The notes under the pieces: model-generated
Told to the model about the DNA's origin: nothing
Seen by the model: the letters and a program-made list of their open reading frames with translations, nothing else
Database searches by the model: none
Assembly: GCA_964466185.1 (NCBI GenBank)
Contig: CAYXMS010000018.1
Span: 1-27,724 of the forward strand
Direction: 5' to 3'
Length of the DNA stretch: 27,724 nucleotides
Source of the DNA: CAZTYI01 sp964466185
GTDB lineage: Bacteria > Chlamydiota > Chlamydiia > Chlamydiales > SM23-39
Part shown: positions 1-8,283 of the stretch, one piece after another
Layout of the letters: each line of letters begins with the position of its first letter
Numbering within the stretch: the stretch's first letter is position 1
Program-made: the position numbers and the translations under genes

Positions 1-50
1 TCATCCCCTCCCTAAAGGAAGGGGTTTTCTTGCCAATAAATTGATAAAAA
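1..50. repeat. Left copy of a 50-bp terminal inverted repeat
   Basis: These 50 bases are the exact reverse complement of 27670-27719. The unit contains a GC-rich hairpin followed by a T-run, then an AT-rich tail ending in A5. Identity stops at base 51. Because the repeat begins at base 1, its true outer border is unknown. A dispersed repeat that broke the assembly at both contig ends is the simplest explanation. Confidence 0.9.
5..28 (+). terminator. Terminator-like hairpin inside the left repeat
   Basis: An 8-nt arm (5-12, CCCCTCCC) faces GGAAGGGG (17-24) across a 4-nt TAAA loop and is followed by TTTT. One C-A mismatch occurs on this strand. On the other strand the mismatch becomes a G-U wobble, so the stem is continuous there. 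It could end transcription arriving from outside the window, just upstream of the heptose kinase gene. Confidence 0.6.
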
Positions 51-64
51 AAATATTGCAGAAA

Positions 65-1345
65 ATGTTTATGCCTCAAAAACTCTCTAATACGCTTAGC
101 CGTTTTGGTTCTGTTAAGGCCCTAGTCTTGGGAGATTTGATGCTAGATAAATATACCAAAGGGGAAATAGAGCGCATTTCTCCCGAAGCCCCGGTGAATA
201 TCTTAAACGTTAGGCAAAAAACCTCCCATCCCGGCGGCGCCGGCAACGTAGTTTTAAATCTTTTGGCTTTAAATGCTCAAGTTAGTGTCTTAGGCAGGCT
301 GGGATTTGATAAAGAAGGATCAGAATTGGCCGCCAAACTAAAACAAAAAGGCGCTGATACCAGTTTTTTAATCCGCCAAAAAGATTTTCCGACTATTACT
401 AAAAATCGCCTGATCGCCACTTCTCAGCAATTAATTCGCATAGACTCTGAAAAATTGTTAGCGTTGCCCTCATCTTTAGAAAAAAAGGTAATTGGCCATT
501 TGAAATTTTTAATTCCTCAAATGCAGGTTGTGGCTATTTCAGATTACGGTAAAAAATTTCTAACCAAAAATATTTTGCAAACAACTATTGAACTGTGCAG
601 GTCTTTAAAAATACCGGTTATCGTTGATCCCAAAGGCTCAGATTTTACTAAATATAAAAAAGCGACCATTTTAAAGCCTAATCAAAAAGAAGCCTACATT
701 GCCGCTAAATTGCCCTTTACCGCTTCTTTGGAAGAAGTGGCTGAAACTTTAATCAAAAAAACTAATGTCGGTAAGCTCTTAATTACTCGCTCAGAAAACG
801 GCATGGCTCTTTTTGATAAAAAATTAAACTGTAGACATTTCCCTGTCCGTTTAAAAGAAGTCAATGATGTAACAGGCGCCGGAGATACTGTTCTGTCGAC
901 TCTAGCTGTGGCCTTGGCCAGCCGGTTAGAGCTGGCGCAGTCTATTCATTTAGCAAATGTGGCTGCCGGTATTGCTATCGAACATTTGGGTTGTAGAGCT
1001 GTGACTTTGGCAGAGCTGTCCGAAAGGCTTTTGGAATTCGATGCTAAAAGCAAGATTTTTAATGAAAGTCATCTGTATGCTTTGAAACAGGTTTTGAAAA
1101 ATAAACAATATACCCTTTTAGGTATTGAAAGTAACAAAGGGATGTCCAATGAGCTTTTTCGCTCTTTGCATCAGCTGTCAAAAGAAAATGCCAAGTTAAT
1201 TGTCTATCTTAAAGATGAAAATCCATCTTTGGAATTTGTAGAATACCTATCAGGAATTCCGTTGGTTGATTTTATTATTACCCATAAAAAAAGCTTGCAG
1301 GAACTGAAAAGAAATATTAAGCCTCTGAAGATTCTGGAGATTTGA
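65..1345 (+). CDS. hldE: D-glycero-beta-D-manno-heptose-7-phosphate kinase (HldE-like) with a degenerate C-terminal domain
   Basis: PfkB/ribokinase-family sugar kinase resembling the HldE/RfaE kinase domain, which phosphorylates heptose 7-phosphate at C1 for the lipopolysaccharide inner core. Counting from the upstream TTG at 41, the N-terminal GDLMLD segment (31-36) and the HPGGAGNV glycine motif (63-70) fit substrate binding, and VTGAGDT (277-283) carries the catalytic Asp. From about residue 345 a stretch has the strand/helix pattern expected of the HldE adenylyltransferase domain, but the usual TNGCFD...HxGH motif is not present, so that half is probably inactive. The open frame extends back to a TTG at 41, inside the repeat; ATG at 65 or 71 is more likely, with only a weak ribosome site. 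The 3' end overlaps the convergent neighbour by 29 bp. Kinase assignment is firm; exact substrate is inferred. Confidence 0.82.
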   Translation: MFMPQKLSNTLSRFGSVKALVLGDLMLDKYTKGEIERISPEAPVNILNVRQKTSHPGGAGNVVLNLLALNAQVSVLGRLGFDKEGSELAAKLKQKGADTSFLIRQKDFPTITKNRLIATSQQLIRIDSEKLLALPSSLEKKVIGHLKFLIPQMQVVAISDYGKKFLTKNILQTTIELCRSLKIPVIVDPKGSDFTKYKKATILKPNQKEAYIAAKLPFTASLEEVAETLIKKTNVGKLLITRSENGMALFDKKLNCRHFPVRLKEVNDVTGAGDTVLSTLAVALASRLELAQSIHLANVAAGIAIEHLGCRAVTLAELSERLLEFDAKSKIFNESHLYALKQVLKNKQYTLLGIESNKGMSNELFRSLHQLSKENAKLIVYLKDENPSLEFVEYLSGIPLVDFIITHKKSLQELKRNIKPLKILEI

Positions 1346-2906
1346 TTTCTGTTTTATAGGTATCTTCGGTAATATCCCATGTTATAGAAGCTACATTCTG
1401 GTTTATTATATGTCCTGTGTCCGTATCTCGATAGTTAAATGTCTGTTCCAATGTTAATATTAGAGTTTTTTTCGTTGTTACCTGTATAGTATATTGTTGC
1501 TGTTGAGCAGATGCAATTTGGATTGGGTTGTTCGTTGGATCTGTTATTTCGGTATTTTGAATAAGATTGTTTAAAAATAAACTTATATGTCCTGCCATAG
1601 TTTGATGCATGCATTCTAACATTTTTTGAATATCTGTAAATTTAACATTTTGGTTTAATAATGTTGCTACAATATCAGATATATTAGTATCAAGGATTTC
1701 TGGATGATCGTTTAACTTAACACGTATTCCTTTCGATCCTGAACGATAGTGAACTATATCATTGTCAAAACCAATGGAATATTTGAAAAATATTACATTG
1801 TTATCATTAAGTAACACATTTCCAGGGGTTAGCTTTTGCTGATCTACAATATTTTTATATTGTTCGATTTCTGCTAAATTTGTTATTCGAACCCAAAGAT
1901 CCTCATTTTTTTTAAAAAAGCATGGATGTTCTGGTTGTGTAGCTGGATTTGGTTCGCGAGATTCCCCCAGTTGAATATTGTGTGTGAAAAAGTCATATCC
2001 ATTTTTTTCCGACTCAATTCGCGTAATCAAGGATTTTAACAGTACAGAGAATTTTAATGAATTGGGAGAGTTTTTCTGGTTTTCTGTTATTGTTTGGGTT
2101 GTTGACACGATCTTTTGTGCTGTTGAGGATTCATGATCAAATCTGAGTTTTTTTAAAGATAAATCATCTTGTAATTGGAGTGTATTAAAGGAGTCTAAAA
2201 ATGCTGTTAGTTCATCGTTAGACGCGTTTTCTAATTTGTCTAAAAAATTAGTTAAATCTGTTTCTGTGTCTATATTTTCAAATTGGAGCCATAGAGGGTT
2301 AATAGAAGTTTTAGGCTTTGTTTTTGATTCTGTGACTTTTCCTGTCACTTTTATTCTAGGTGCCGGTTTTTTAGCTTCTTCTAGGCTGGCTGCGGCTTCT
2401 GGAGCAGCAGCTGGTTCTGCTTGCTGGTTTTGTGCTGGCTCTTTTGGCTGCATTAGAATTTTTTGAGTTAATTTGTCTATTACTACAAACGTAGGTTGCT
2501 GGTTCATCGGTTTGTCGGTAGGTAGTTGTGTTTGGCGCTTTATTGTTTCCGGAGTTTGTTTTAGGTCTTCAGTTGCGTTTTCTTTGCTATGGTATTCGGC
2601 ATCAAGTAACTTAAATTGTCTGTTTTTAGCGTTTGGACGGTAAGTAATATTTACTTTAGTTGTTTTATAAGACCTATGTTCAGCTTCCATTTTTTGAATT
2701 AAAGTGGTAAACAGCTTTTGGATGTCGGAAATATTTTGATGCTCTTTATATTTGGAAAGATCTGTGCCATGCCAAAAAATGTCTAAAGTCTTTTCTTCTC
2801 CATTAATGGGAATAGTAATCGTTCCTATTTTTTGTTTGTGGCCAGGAGCTCTTTTAGGAGGCTCTTGCGAATCTGATCGGTCTACACGGGCAAAAGTATC
2901 ATTCAT
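1317..2906 (-). CDS. Hypothetical hydrophilic 529-residue protein, possible secreted effector
   Basis: I do not recognise this protein. It has no signal peptide or membrane segment. The first ~30 residues are polar (Ser, Arg, Pro, Lys). Residues ~30-110 form one compact-looking region, followed by a low-complexity linker rich in Gln, Pro, Ala and Glu (about 115-200). A longer C-terminal region (about 205-520) mixes predicted helices and strands. The Thr/Asn/Gln-rich composition differs from neighbouring housekeeping genes. The start ATG has no clear Shine-Dalgarno; a weak TTGCTG/TATATA pair lies immediately upstream. A polar N terminus with no Sec signal is compatible with a type III substrate in this phylum, but that is inference. 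It converges with the heptose kinase gene, overlapping its 3' end by 29 bp. Confidence 0.75.
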   Translation of the reverse strand: MNDTFARVDRSDSQEPPKRAPGHKQKIGTITIPINGEEKTLDIFWHGTDLSKYKEHQNISDIQKLFTTLIQKMEAEHRSYKTTKVNITYRPNAKNRQFKLLDAEYHSKENATEDLKQTPETIKRQTQLPTDKPMNQQPTFVVIDKLTQKILMQPKEPAQNQQAEPAAAPEAAASLEEAKKPAPRIKVTGKVTESKTKPKTSINPLWLQFENIDTETDLTNFLDKLENASNDELTAFLDSFNTLQLQDDLSLKKLRFDHESSTAQKIVSTTQTITENQKNSPNSLKFSVLLKSLITRIESEKNGYDFFTHNIQLGESREPNPATQPEHPCFFKKNEDLWVRITNLAEIEQYKNIVDQQKLTPGNVLLNDNNVIFFKYSIGFDNDIVHYRSGSKGIRVKLNDHPEILDTNISDIVATLLNQNVKFTDIQKMLECMHQTMAGHISLFLNNLIQNTEITDPTNNPIQIASAQQQQYTIQVTTKKTLILTLEQTFNYRDTDTGHIINQNVASITWDITEDTYKTEIKSPESSEA

Positions 2907-3042
2907 ATCTTTAATATATAATTTTTTTAAATTATTTTCAGCAAAAGCTTTATTTTAATCAGGATAATTGTTTTGTATAGAAAAATTTGTCTTATCTAAG
3001 CTGAAGGTTATTGAAGACTAACCAGGATTAAATAAGCTTAGG

Positions 3043-4197
3043 TTAGCTTTTAAAGGTTTCATTAACAAAGAGTTGTTTGGATAGATCGTGGTATTGAGAA
3101 ATTCCGGCTGATTTGATCAGACCGCCGCCGAGAAGATGCTCTTTTTGGTAGAAAACTATTGATTGAAGGGGAGTTATGGCTCTTTGCGGCTTTTCAAAAG
3201 ATATATGCGCTAGGCCATTTTCAATTTTTTCAATGCAGCAGTTCTGATCTTCTTGGCGATAGCGGATTTTAGCCTGGCAATAAAAAGGGATTTTTAATTG
3301 GTCGGTGAGATTTTTTGGGCTTTTTTGATCTGTCCAGCTTAAGTCCGAGGCGATCAAAGAACTGGAAAAAAGAGCAGGATGGTCTTTACCTTGCGCGACA
3401 AAAACCAGATTCTTTTTAATGTCTTTGCCGACTACAAACCAAGCAGGGCCTTTCCCGCCAATTTTTAAGCCCTCTCTTTGTCCGATAGTATAGAAAAAGG
3501 CGCCACTGTGTTCGCCAAGAACTTTTCCTTCCAGATCAACAAAAAAGCCCTTTTTTCGGGTTTTTAAAAATTGGGCTAAAAAAGGCCTGAAAGAGCGTTT
3601 GCCAATAAAACAAATGCCGGTTGAATCTTTTTTATCAGCTGTTACTAAATTATGCTCGGCTGCAATTTTTCTGACTTGTGTTTTTTCTAGATTTCCCAGC
3701 GGGAAAATGACCTTTTTGAGGATTTCTTTGTTTAAAGTATATAAAAAATAGCTTTGGTCTTTGTTTCTATCCCAACCTTTTAATAGCCGGTAGCTGCTAT
3801 CTATTCTGGCATAATGGCCGGTAGCCATTAAATCTGCACCAAGCAATAGGGCTTTTTTTAAAAATAGATTAAACTTGATCTCTTTATTGCAAAGAATATC
3901 CGGATTGGGAGTGTTACCTGCTTGATAGCCTTTTAAAAAAAGTGAAAAAACTTTTTCTTTGTATTCTTTAGAAAAATTTACTGTGTAGTAGGGAATCTTT
4001 AAAATGTCGCAGACTCTGGCTACATCTTCCATGTCTTGAGCTGCTAAGCATTTGCCGGAAGAGTCTTTTTCTTCCCAATTTTTCATAAATAGGCCGAAAA
4101 CCTTGTATCCTTCTTTTTTTAAAAGTAAAGCAGCTACAGAAGAGTCAACTCCTCCGGAAAGAGCAACAGCTACAGTTGGTTTTTGTAGTTTGGACAT
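3043..4197 (-). CDS. mnmA: tRNA-specific 2-thiouridylase MnmA
   Basis: Cytoplasmic enzyme that thiolates U34 in the wobble position of tRNA Lys, Glu and Gln, using ATP and a persulfide relay. The PP-loop SGGVDSS is at residues 14-20. The nucleophilic cysteine lies in NPDILCNKEIKF (C103) and the second catalytic cysteine in STGICFIG (C196). GHYARI (127-132) and the C-terminal beta-barrel region are also as expected. Length 384 is slightly above the usual 360-380. The ATG start directly precedes the conserved region. The gene lies 149 bp downstream of htpX on the same strand; that gap is very AT-rich and shows no clear hairpin. Confidence 0.97.
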   Translation of the reverse strand: MSKLQKPTVAVALSGGVDSSVAALLLKKEGYKVFGLFMKNWEEKDSSGKCLAAQDMEDVARVCDILKIPYYTVNFSKEYKEKVFSLFLKGYQAGNTPNPDILCNKEIKFNLFLKKALLLGADLMATGHYARIDSSYRLLKGWDRNKDQSYFLYTLNKEILKKVIFPLGNLEKTQVRKIAAEHNLVTADKKDSTGICFIGKRSFRPFLAQFLKTRKKGFFVDLEGKVLGEHSGAFFYTIGQREGLKIGGKGPAWFVVGKDIKKNLVFVAQGKDHPALFSSSLIASDLSWTDQKSPKNLTDQLKIPFYCQAKIRYRQEDQNCCIEKIENGLAHISFEKPQRAITPLQSIVFYQKEHLLGGGLIKSAGISQYHDLSKQLFVNETFKS

Positions 4198-4346
4198 TTT
4201 TAGCCTTGAAAAATTGTAAATGGCTTATTTTTTTGTTTTTATAATTATTTATTTAATTAAACAGAATTTATTTTAACTTACTTTTTAATTAAAAATAAGT
4301 CTTATTTATAAAATTACTTTCTGTTTATAAATATTTTTTTAAATCT

Positions 4347-5261
4347 TTATAAAAATTTGCCTGTTTGCAACCTCTGAATCCTGTCTTCTAAAGTAGGATG
4401 GGTAGAAAATAACCGAATCAGTAAACCGGGTTGTTGCGGAGAGGAAATCTTGAAAGAATGAAAGGCTTTTTTTTCGGTATATTGGTCTTTGATTTTAGAG
4501 GTAATGCGCAAAGCTTTTAAAGCATTGACCATTTTTTCTTTGCCAGAAAGAAATGCTCCTCCTTCATCTGCTCGATATTCCCTTCTTCTGGAAAAAGCAG
4601 CCAGCACAAGCGAGCCTAAAACCATAAAAACAGTCTGGAAAAGAAAAGTTAAAATATAATAAGTGCCATAAGAGAACCGTTTCTTGCCATCTCGGCTAAA
4701 AGCAGCAATGGCATACGCTAAAATGCGGGCTAAAAACATGACAAAGGCATTGACTATGCCTTGTAAAAGGGTCATGGTTACCATGTCGCCATTGGCTAAA
4801 TGAGAAATCTCATGGGCCAGGACAGCTTCGGTTTCTTCTTTGTCCAAATGTTTTAAAAGGCCTTCCGATACAGCAACCAGGGCATGCGATTGCGAATAGC
4901 CAGTGGCAAAAGCATTGACCTCATGCGAGGGATAAATGCCGATTTGAGGGATTTTTTTTAAAGAGGCTTTTCTGCTTAGTTCTTCAATTATGGTATAAAG
5001 CTGTTTTTTCTCCGGATCTTCTGTATGCGGTTCAATAATTTTGACACCCATCATGGTTTTAGCTAGGAATTTGGACAGAAAAAGCGAAATAAGAGCTCCG
5101 CCCATACCCCAGATTAGACAAAAAAGCATTAAAGTAAGGTAGTCAAGACCATTTTCAGTTAAATGAGGACCTAAGCCTAACAGCGCAATTATAATTGAAA
5201 TAGTTGTAATGATAAGTATATTAATTGCTAAAAATAAAAAGATTCTTTTGAAAAAAACCAT
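4347..5261 (-). CDS. htpX: Membrane zinc metalloprotease HtpX
   Basis: M48-family inner-membrane protease for quality control of misfolded membrane proteins. Two N-terminal transmembrane segments (about 6-28 and 42-64) precede the catalytic domain. The zinc site HEISH is at 150-154, and the downstream glutamate ligand is in RREYRAD (E228). Two further hydrophobic segments (about 165-188 and 202-222) lie between them. The C-terminal FSTHPTLEDRI segment is typical of the family. Length 304 is normal. A clear AGGGAAG ribosome site precedes the ATG and a sigma66-type promoter lies 26-54 bp upstream. It is divergent from the small ORF at 5475. Confidence 0.97.
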   Translation of the reverse strand: MVFFKRIFLFLAINILIITTISIIIALLGLGPHLTENGLDYLTLMLFCLIWGMGGALISLFLSKFLAKTMMGVKIIEPHTEDPEKKQLYTIIEELSRKASLKKIPQIGIYPSHEVNAFATGYSQSHALVAVSEGLLKHLDKEETEAVLAHEISHLANGDMVTMTLLQGIVNAFVMFLARILAYAIAAFSRDGKKRFSYGTYYILTFLFQTVFMVLGSLVLAAFSRRREYRADEGGAFLSGKEKMVNALKALRITSKIKDQYTEKKAFHSFKISSPQQPGLLIRLFSTHPTLEDRIQRLQTGKFL

Positions 5262-5286
5262 AACTTCCCTTTTGCTTTTTGCTAAG

Positions 5287-5315
5287 ATTAAAAACTACTT
5301 GCCGAAAAGAGTCAA
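5287..5315 (-). promoter_or_regulatory. Sigma66/sigma70-type promoter for htpX
   Basis: On the minus strand TTGACT (5310-5315) and TTTAAT (5287-5292) are separated by exactly 17 bp. Transcription would start near 5280, giving a ~20-nt leader that holds the AGGGAAG ribosome site of htpX. Confidence 0.65.
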
Positions 5316-5474
5316 GAGCAAGATCAAAATTAAAAAATGTACTGGTTTTTTTAATATTAAAAGTGCGGTCAAAATATAATTTTCATCTATTAAAATGTGA
5401 AAATCATTTGCTAAATAATGCGTTTTATGAGAACAATTTTACCTAAAATTTAACACAAGGTTTCTTAAAACTTC

Positions 5475-5720
5475 ATGGCAAAAATTTTAGTTAAAAAAGA
5501 AGAGCTTAAAAAACATCTTTTAGAAAAAGATCTGCATAATTTTTTGGAAAATAAATATAAAACTTTTGTTTTAGTTACCTGTACAGATGAAGATGCAAAA
5601 GGAAATATGCAAGTGGAGATGAAATATAAAGGGGACGAAGATCTGCTTTCTTATCTTTTAGAGGGAGCGTCTCAAGAATTCGAAAGAGAAGACAGCGAAA
5701 TTAAAAAAGATTCCCTTTAA
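5475..5720 (+). CDS. Small charged hypothetical protein (81 residues)
   Basis: A short, Lys/Glu-rich soluble protein without signal peptide or membrane segment. Residues 1-25 look helical and basic. Residues 30-55 alternate hydrophobic and polar positions, as in a small beta-sheet, and the end is acidic. The ATG is preceded only by an AAGG about 14-17 nt upstream, so translation initiation is weakly supported. It stands alone, divergent from htpX and followed by a hairpin region. I do not recognise a family. The clean frame and codon pattern suggest a real gene. Confidence 0.6.
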   Translation: MAKILVKKEELKKHLLEKDLHNFLENKYKTFVLVTCTDEDAKGNMQVEMKYKGDEDLLSYLLEGASQEFEREDSEIKKDSL

Positions 5721-5730
5721 ATAGTTTGTT

Positions 5731-5830
5731 TTGATTTTTTTAAACTGTATTTGTGATAAGCCTAGGGCCTTTTTATCAATGACGGCGTAATACCGCTTGC
5801 TTTAGCTATGGGGATATAAGCCGTCTTTTT
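5731..5830 (+). ncRNA. Candidate small RNA with intrinsic terminator
   Basis: TTGATT (5731-5736), a 17-bp spacer and TGATAA (5754-5759) form a promoter-like pair. A hairpin closed by GACGGC (5781-5786) and GCCGTC (5820-5825) is followed by TTTTT and has additional internal pairing. Transcription from about 5766 would give a ~65-nt RNA. The structure could instead simply terminate the 81-residue gene ending at 5720. A second small hairpin (GATAA/TTATC, 5755-5777) overlaps the -10 element. No known RNA family is recognised. Confidence 0.4.
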
Positions 5831-6080
5831 GCATCAAATCTCTTTTTTACATTACTATTTTAACATAAAATTTGTAAATTCCGCATATAAATATAGATTT
5901 TACCCAACAAAAGAGCAGAAAAAGCAGCTTGCTCATTCGTTTGGCTGCTCTAGATTTTTTTATATGGGACTATTTTATTTTTAAAAGTACTGACTGTCTC
6001 ATTTTTTTTCTTAATCATTTTTGTTTTTTAAAAATTTTGTGTTTTTTAATTCTTAATTTTTAAAAAAAATAAAAGAGTTT
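5831..6080. other. Noncoding remainder of the 5721-6144 gap
   Basis: Strongly AT-rich, with many poly-T runs and no ORF with a plausible start. The only structured element is the hairpin region at 5913-5958. The right end leads into the promoter of the membrane/coiled-coil gene at 6145. Confidence 0.6.
5913..5958 (+). terminator. Hairpin with T-run, alternative pairings possible
   Basis: GAGCAG (5913-5918) pairs with CTGCTC (5945-5950), followed by TAGATTTTTTT. Inside, GCAGC (5924-5928) can pair with GCTGC (5944-5948), and GAGCA (5913-5917) with TGCTC (5930-5934). These pairings are mutually exclusive. A plain terminator is the default reading. Confidence 0.5.
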
Positions 6081-6109
6081 TTGCAAAAAGAAAGGAAAAA
6101 GAGTATTAA
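6081..6109 (+). promoter_or_regulatory. Promoter for the membrane/coiled-coil gene
   Basis: TTGCAA (6081-6086) and TATTAA (6104-6109) are 17 bp apart. The predicted start near 6116 leaves a short leader containing AGGAG motifs upstream of the ATG at 6145. Confidence 0.5.
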
Positions 6110-6144
6110 GTGTAATTAAGGAGTCAAGCAGGAGATAGAAAGCT

Positions 6145-7425
6145 ATGTTGGACAGACTTTTTCGAGTGGAAAAAGAAAATAGCGCAAAGATTATTTTTTG
6201 GGCGTTGATCGGCCCTTCTTTGTTGCTTTTTACTTTGATGCTGGCCTCTTTCCAGAAATTTTCTAATTTAGAATTGTTTGTAGCAGCAGTTGTCGGTTTT
6301 TTCCTATGTTTGAAAAAAGAAAAAAAAGGGCTTTATTGGTCGCTTGTCCTTTTAATCGGGACAGCGGTTTATCAGCATTTGCAGCTTTATCAGTATCATG
6401 GTTTTGCTTTCGGCCTGCAAACATCTGTTGCTTTGAGCCTGTTTACCTGCTATGCGGCTTTTAGCTATGTGAAAGAACAGATCCTGGCATTTGAAGCCAA
6501 AGAGAATGAAGCCGGAGAAAAAATAGTTAAAGCAGAGGAAAAATTAGCCAGGGAAATTGATTTCCATGCCCGCCAGCAGAAAAATTTTAAATTTGAAATG
6601 GATCGCTTAACTCAGATAGCAGAAGAAAAAAAACAGGAAGTAGAAACTTTAAAAAGTTTAACCGAAAACCTGAGACGGTCTTTAGTCGGAAAAGAAGAAA
6701 AATTGGCGCTTCAGGAAAATAAAAAAGATCAGTTAAACAGTTTGCAAAAAGCTGTGGAAGAAAAACACAGTCAGATTTTGGAAAATGAAAAACATATCCA
6801 GGAATTGAAACATATCGAACATCTGTACTATCAGTTGAGAGTTCAATTCGAAGAAAAAAAAGAAAATCTGCAGCAGGTTAGAAAAGAACTTTTTTTAGTA
6901 AAAGAAGAAGCTGAAAATCTGAAAAGAGAAATCGCTGATAACAATTTTGAGGATAATCCATCCATACGTGAACTGGAACAGGAACTGGGTAAGCTTAATT
7001 ATGAGCTTAAAAAGTTCGAAAAAGATAGCAATGACTTGGAAGAACTGGTCACTGTTGTTCTGCAAGAGCAGAAAAATAGCTCCGGTTATTCTCAAATAAA
7101 GATGCATGAACAGGATTCTGGAAAATTAGAGCCTCATCAAACAGCAAATCCCCATGAAATAGAACCTATTGAAGAGTTGCCCTTGGAAGAGATCGAAACT
7201 AAAAGAATTTCCGATATGCAAAAAATGCTGGAACAAAAAAAAGTCCAAAATACAGGTGCCAGATATGAAAATGAACAAAATCCGGAAGAGAGTAAAAATA
7301 TAGAAGAAGAGGCTCCCGATGAAGATGAAAACAATGAACAAGATAATGCGCAATTAGAACAAGAGCAGATAGAAGATAATCAGGCCTTGTCTGAGATCCC
7401 TTCTGATTTTTCAGATTTTAGTTAA
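6145..7425 (+). CDS. Membrane-anchored coiled-coil protein of unknown function
   Basis: Not assignable to a named family. The N-terminal ~110 residues contain four hydrophobic stretches (about 17-36, 42-57, 64-80, 87-107), enough for two to four membrane passes. Residues ~118-310 form an extended Glu/Lys/Gln/Leu-rich region with heptad-like spacing, a predicted long coiled coil. The last ~110 residues are strongly acidic and low in complexity. A GGAG ribosome site sits 10 nt before the ATG. The 3' end overlaps the convergent methionine aminopeptidase gene by 15 bp. The architecture fits a scaffold or an Inc/host-facing protein, but the sequence alone cannot tell these apart. Confidence 0.8.
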   Translation: MLDRLFRVEKENSAKIIFWALIGPSLLLFTLMLASFQKFSNLELFVAAVVGFFLCLKKEKKGLYWSLVLLIGTAVYQHLQLYQYHGFAFGLQTSVALSLFTCYAAFSYVKEQILAFEAKENEAGEKIVKAEEKLAREIDFHARQQKNFKFEMDRLTQIAEEKKQEVETLKSLTENLRRSLVGKEEKLALQENKKDQLNSLQKAVEEKHSQILENEKHIQELKHIEHLYYQLRVQFEEKKENLQQVRKELFLVKEEAENLKREIADNNFEDNPSIRELEQELGKLNYELKKFEKDSNDLEELVTVVLQEQKNSSGYSQIKMHEQDSGKLEPHQTANPHEIEPIEELPLEEIETKRISDMQKMLEQKKVQNTGARYENEQNPEESKNIEEEAPDEDENNEQDNAQLEQEQIEDNQALSEIPSDFSDFS

Positions 7426-8283
7426 GATTTCAGCATGAGATCCAGTCATTAAAAGAGTATGTTCCCATTGGGCTGAAGGCTTGAAATCTTTGGTTCTGGC
7501 TTCCCATTCATTTGCAGGGTCAATAACAGCTTCTTTAACGCCTGCATTGATCATCGGCTCAATAGTAAAAGTCATCCCTTCGGCCAGAGGAATTTGTAGA
7601 TCATTATAATGATGCGGAATTTGTGGAGGTTCATGAAAATCTACGCCTACTCCATGGCCGACAAACTGATCAACTACAGAACAGTTGTTTTCTTTTGCTA
7701 TTTTTTCAATGGCGTTTCCAATTTCCATAATTTTCAGGCCCGGTTTGCAGATTTTGATCGCTTCCATTAGACACCGGTAAGCTGTGTCTACTACTAATTG
7801 ACTGTCTGGAGTAGTTCGGCCGATAACAACCATGCGGCTGCAGTCGCCGTAATAACCATTTAAAATGGAAGTAACGTCTATATTGACAATATCTCCTTCT
7901 TCAAGCGGCGTGTTGTTGGGAATGCCGTGGCAGATGATCTCATTTACCGAGGTACAGATGCTTTTTGGAAAAGGCGGCTCCCCATAGCCTAAAGGAGCCG
8001 CTGCCGCTCCGGCGTCTTGATGCAGCTGTTGGGCCATTTTGTCCAGCTCGTTAGTAGTAACTCCCGCTTTAGCAGCCCGGCATAGTTTGTCTAAAATTGT
8101 AGCTGCTAAAAAGCTGGCTTTTTTAATCCCCGCAATTTGTTCTTTGGTTTTTAACATAATGCCGAATTCATTAAAATACTGAGCCTTCAAAGATGAAAAA
8201 TTATTCTGTGGCTGTTTGGGATAACAGCACTTTTTATACTTTTTACCACTGCCGCAAAAACAGGGATCATTACGTCCAATCAT
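7411..8283 (-). CDS. map: Methionine aminopeptidase, type I, with N-terminal SEC-C zinc motif
   Basis: Removes the initiator methionine from nascent proteins. The frame opens at a TTG at 8301, but the ATG at 8283 is the better start: it begins MIGRNDPCFCGSGKKYKKCC, the SEC-C zinc motif found at this position in chlamydial enzymes, and GGA lies about 10 nt upstream. Numbering from the TTG, the metal ligands are D142 and D153 (in the segment from NIDVT to GDCSR), H216 (GHGVG), E248 (TIEPM) and E280 (WEHT); H125 is the conserved substrate histidine. All catalytic positions are intact. The gene ends 15 bp inside the convergent upstream ORF. Confidence 0.95.
   Translation of the reverse strand: MIGRNDPCFCGSGKKYKKCCYPKQPQNNFSSLKAQYFNEFGIMLKTKEQIAGIKKASFLAATILDKLCRAAKAGVTTNELDKMAQQLHQDAGAAAAPLGYGEPPFPKSICTSVNEIICHGIPNNTPLEEGDIVNIDVTSILNGYYGDCSRMVVIGRTTPDSQLVVDTAYRCLMEAIKICKPGLKIMEIGNAIEKIAKENNCSVVDQFVGHGVGVDFHEPPQIPHHYNDLQIPLAEGMTFTIEPMINAGVKEAVIDPANEWEARTKDFKPSAQWEHTLLMTGSHAEILTKI

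Noticed and set aside
1884..1896. TTCGAACCC, resembling a tRNA T-loop
   Set aside because: It lies inside the 529-residue coding sequence and no acceptor or anticodon stem can be formed around it.
2236..2466. Plus-strand open frame rich in Ser/Ala/Gly
   Set aside because: It is antisense to the Ala/Pro/Glu linker of the 529-residue protein and mirrors that low-complexity stretch.
2995..3045. AAGCT/AGCTT and GGTT/AACC pairings after mnmA
   Set aside because: Stems of 4-5 bp without a U-run; not a convincing terminator.
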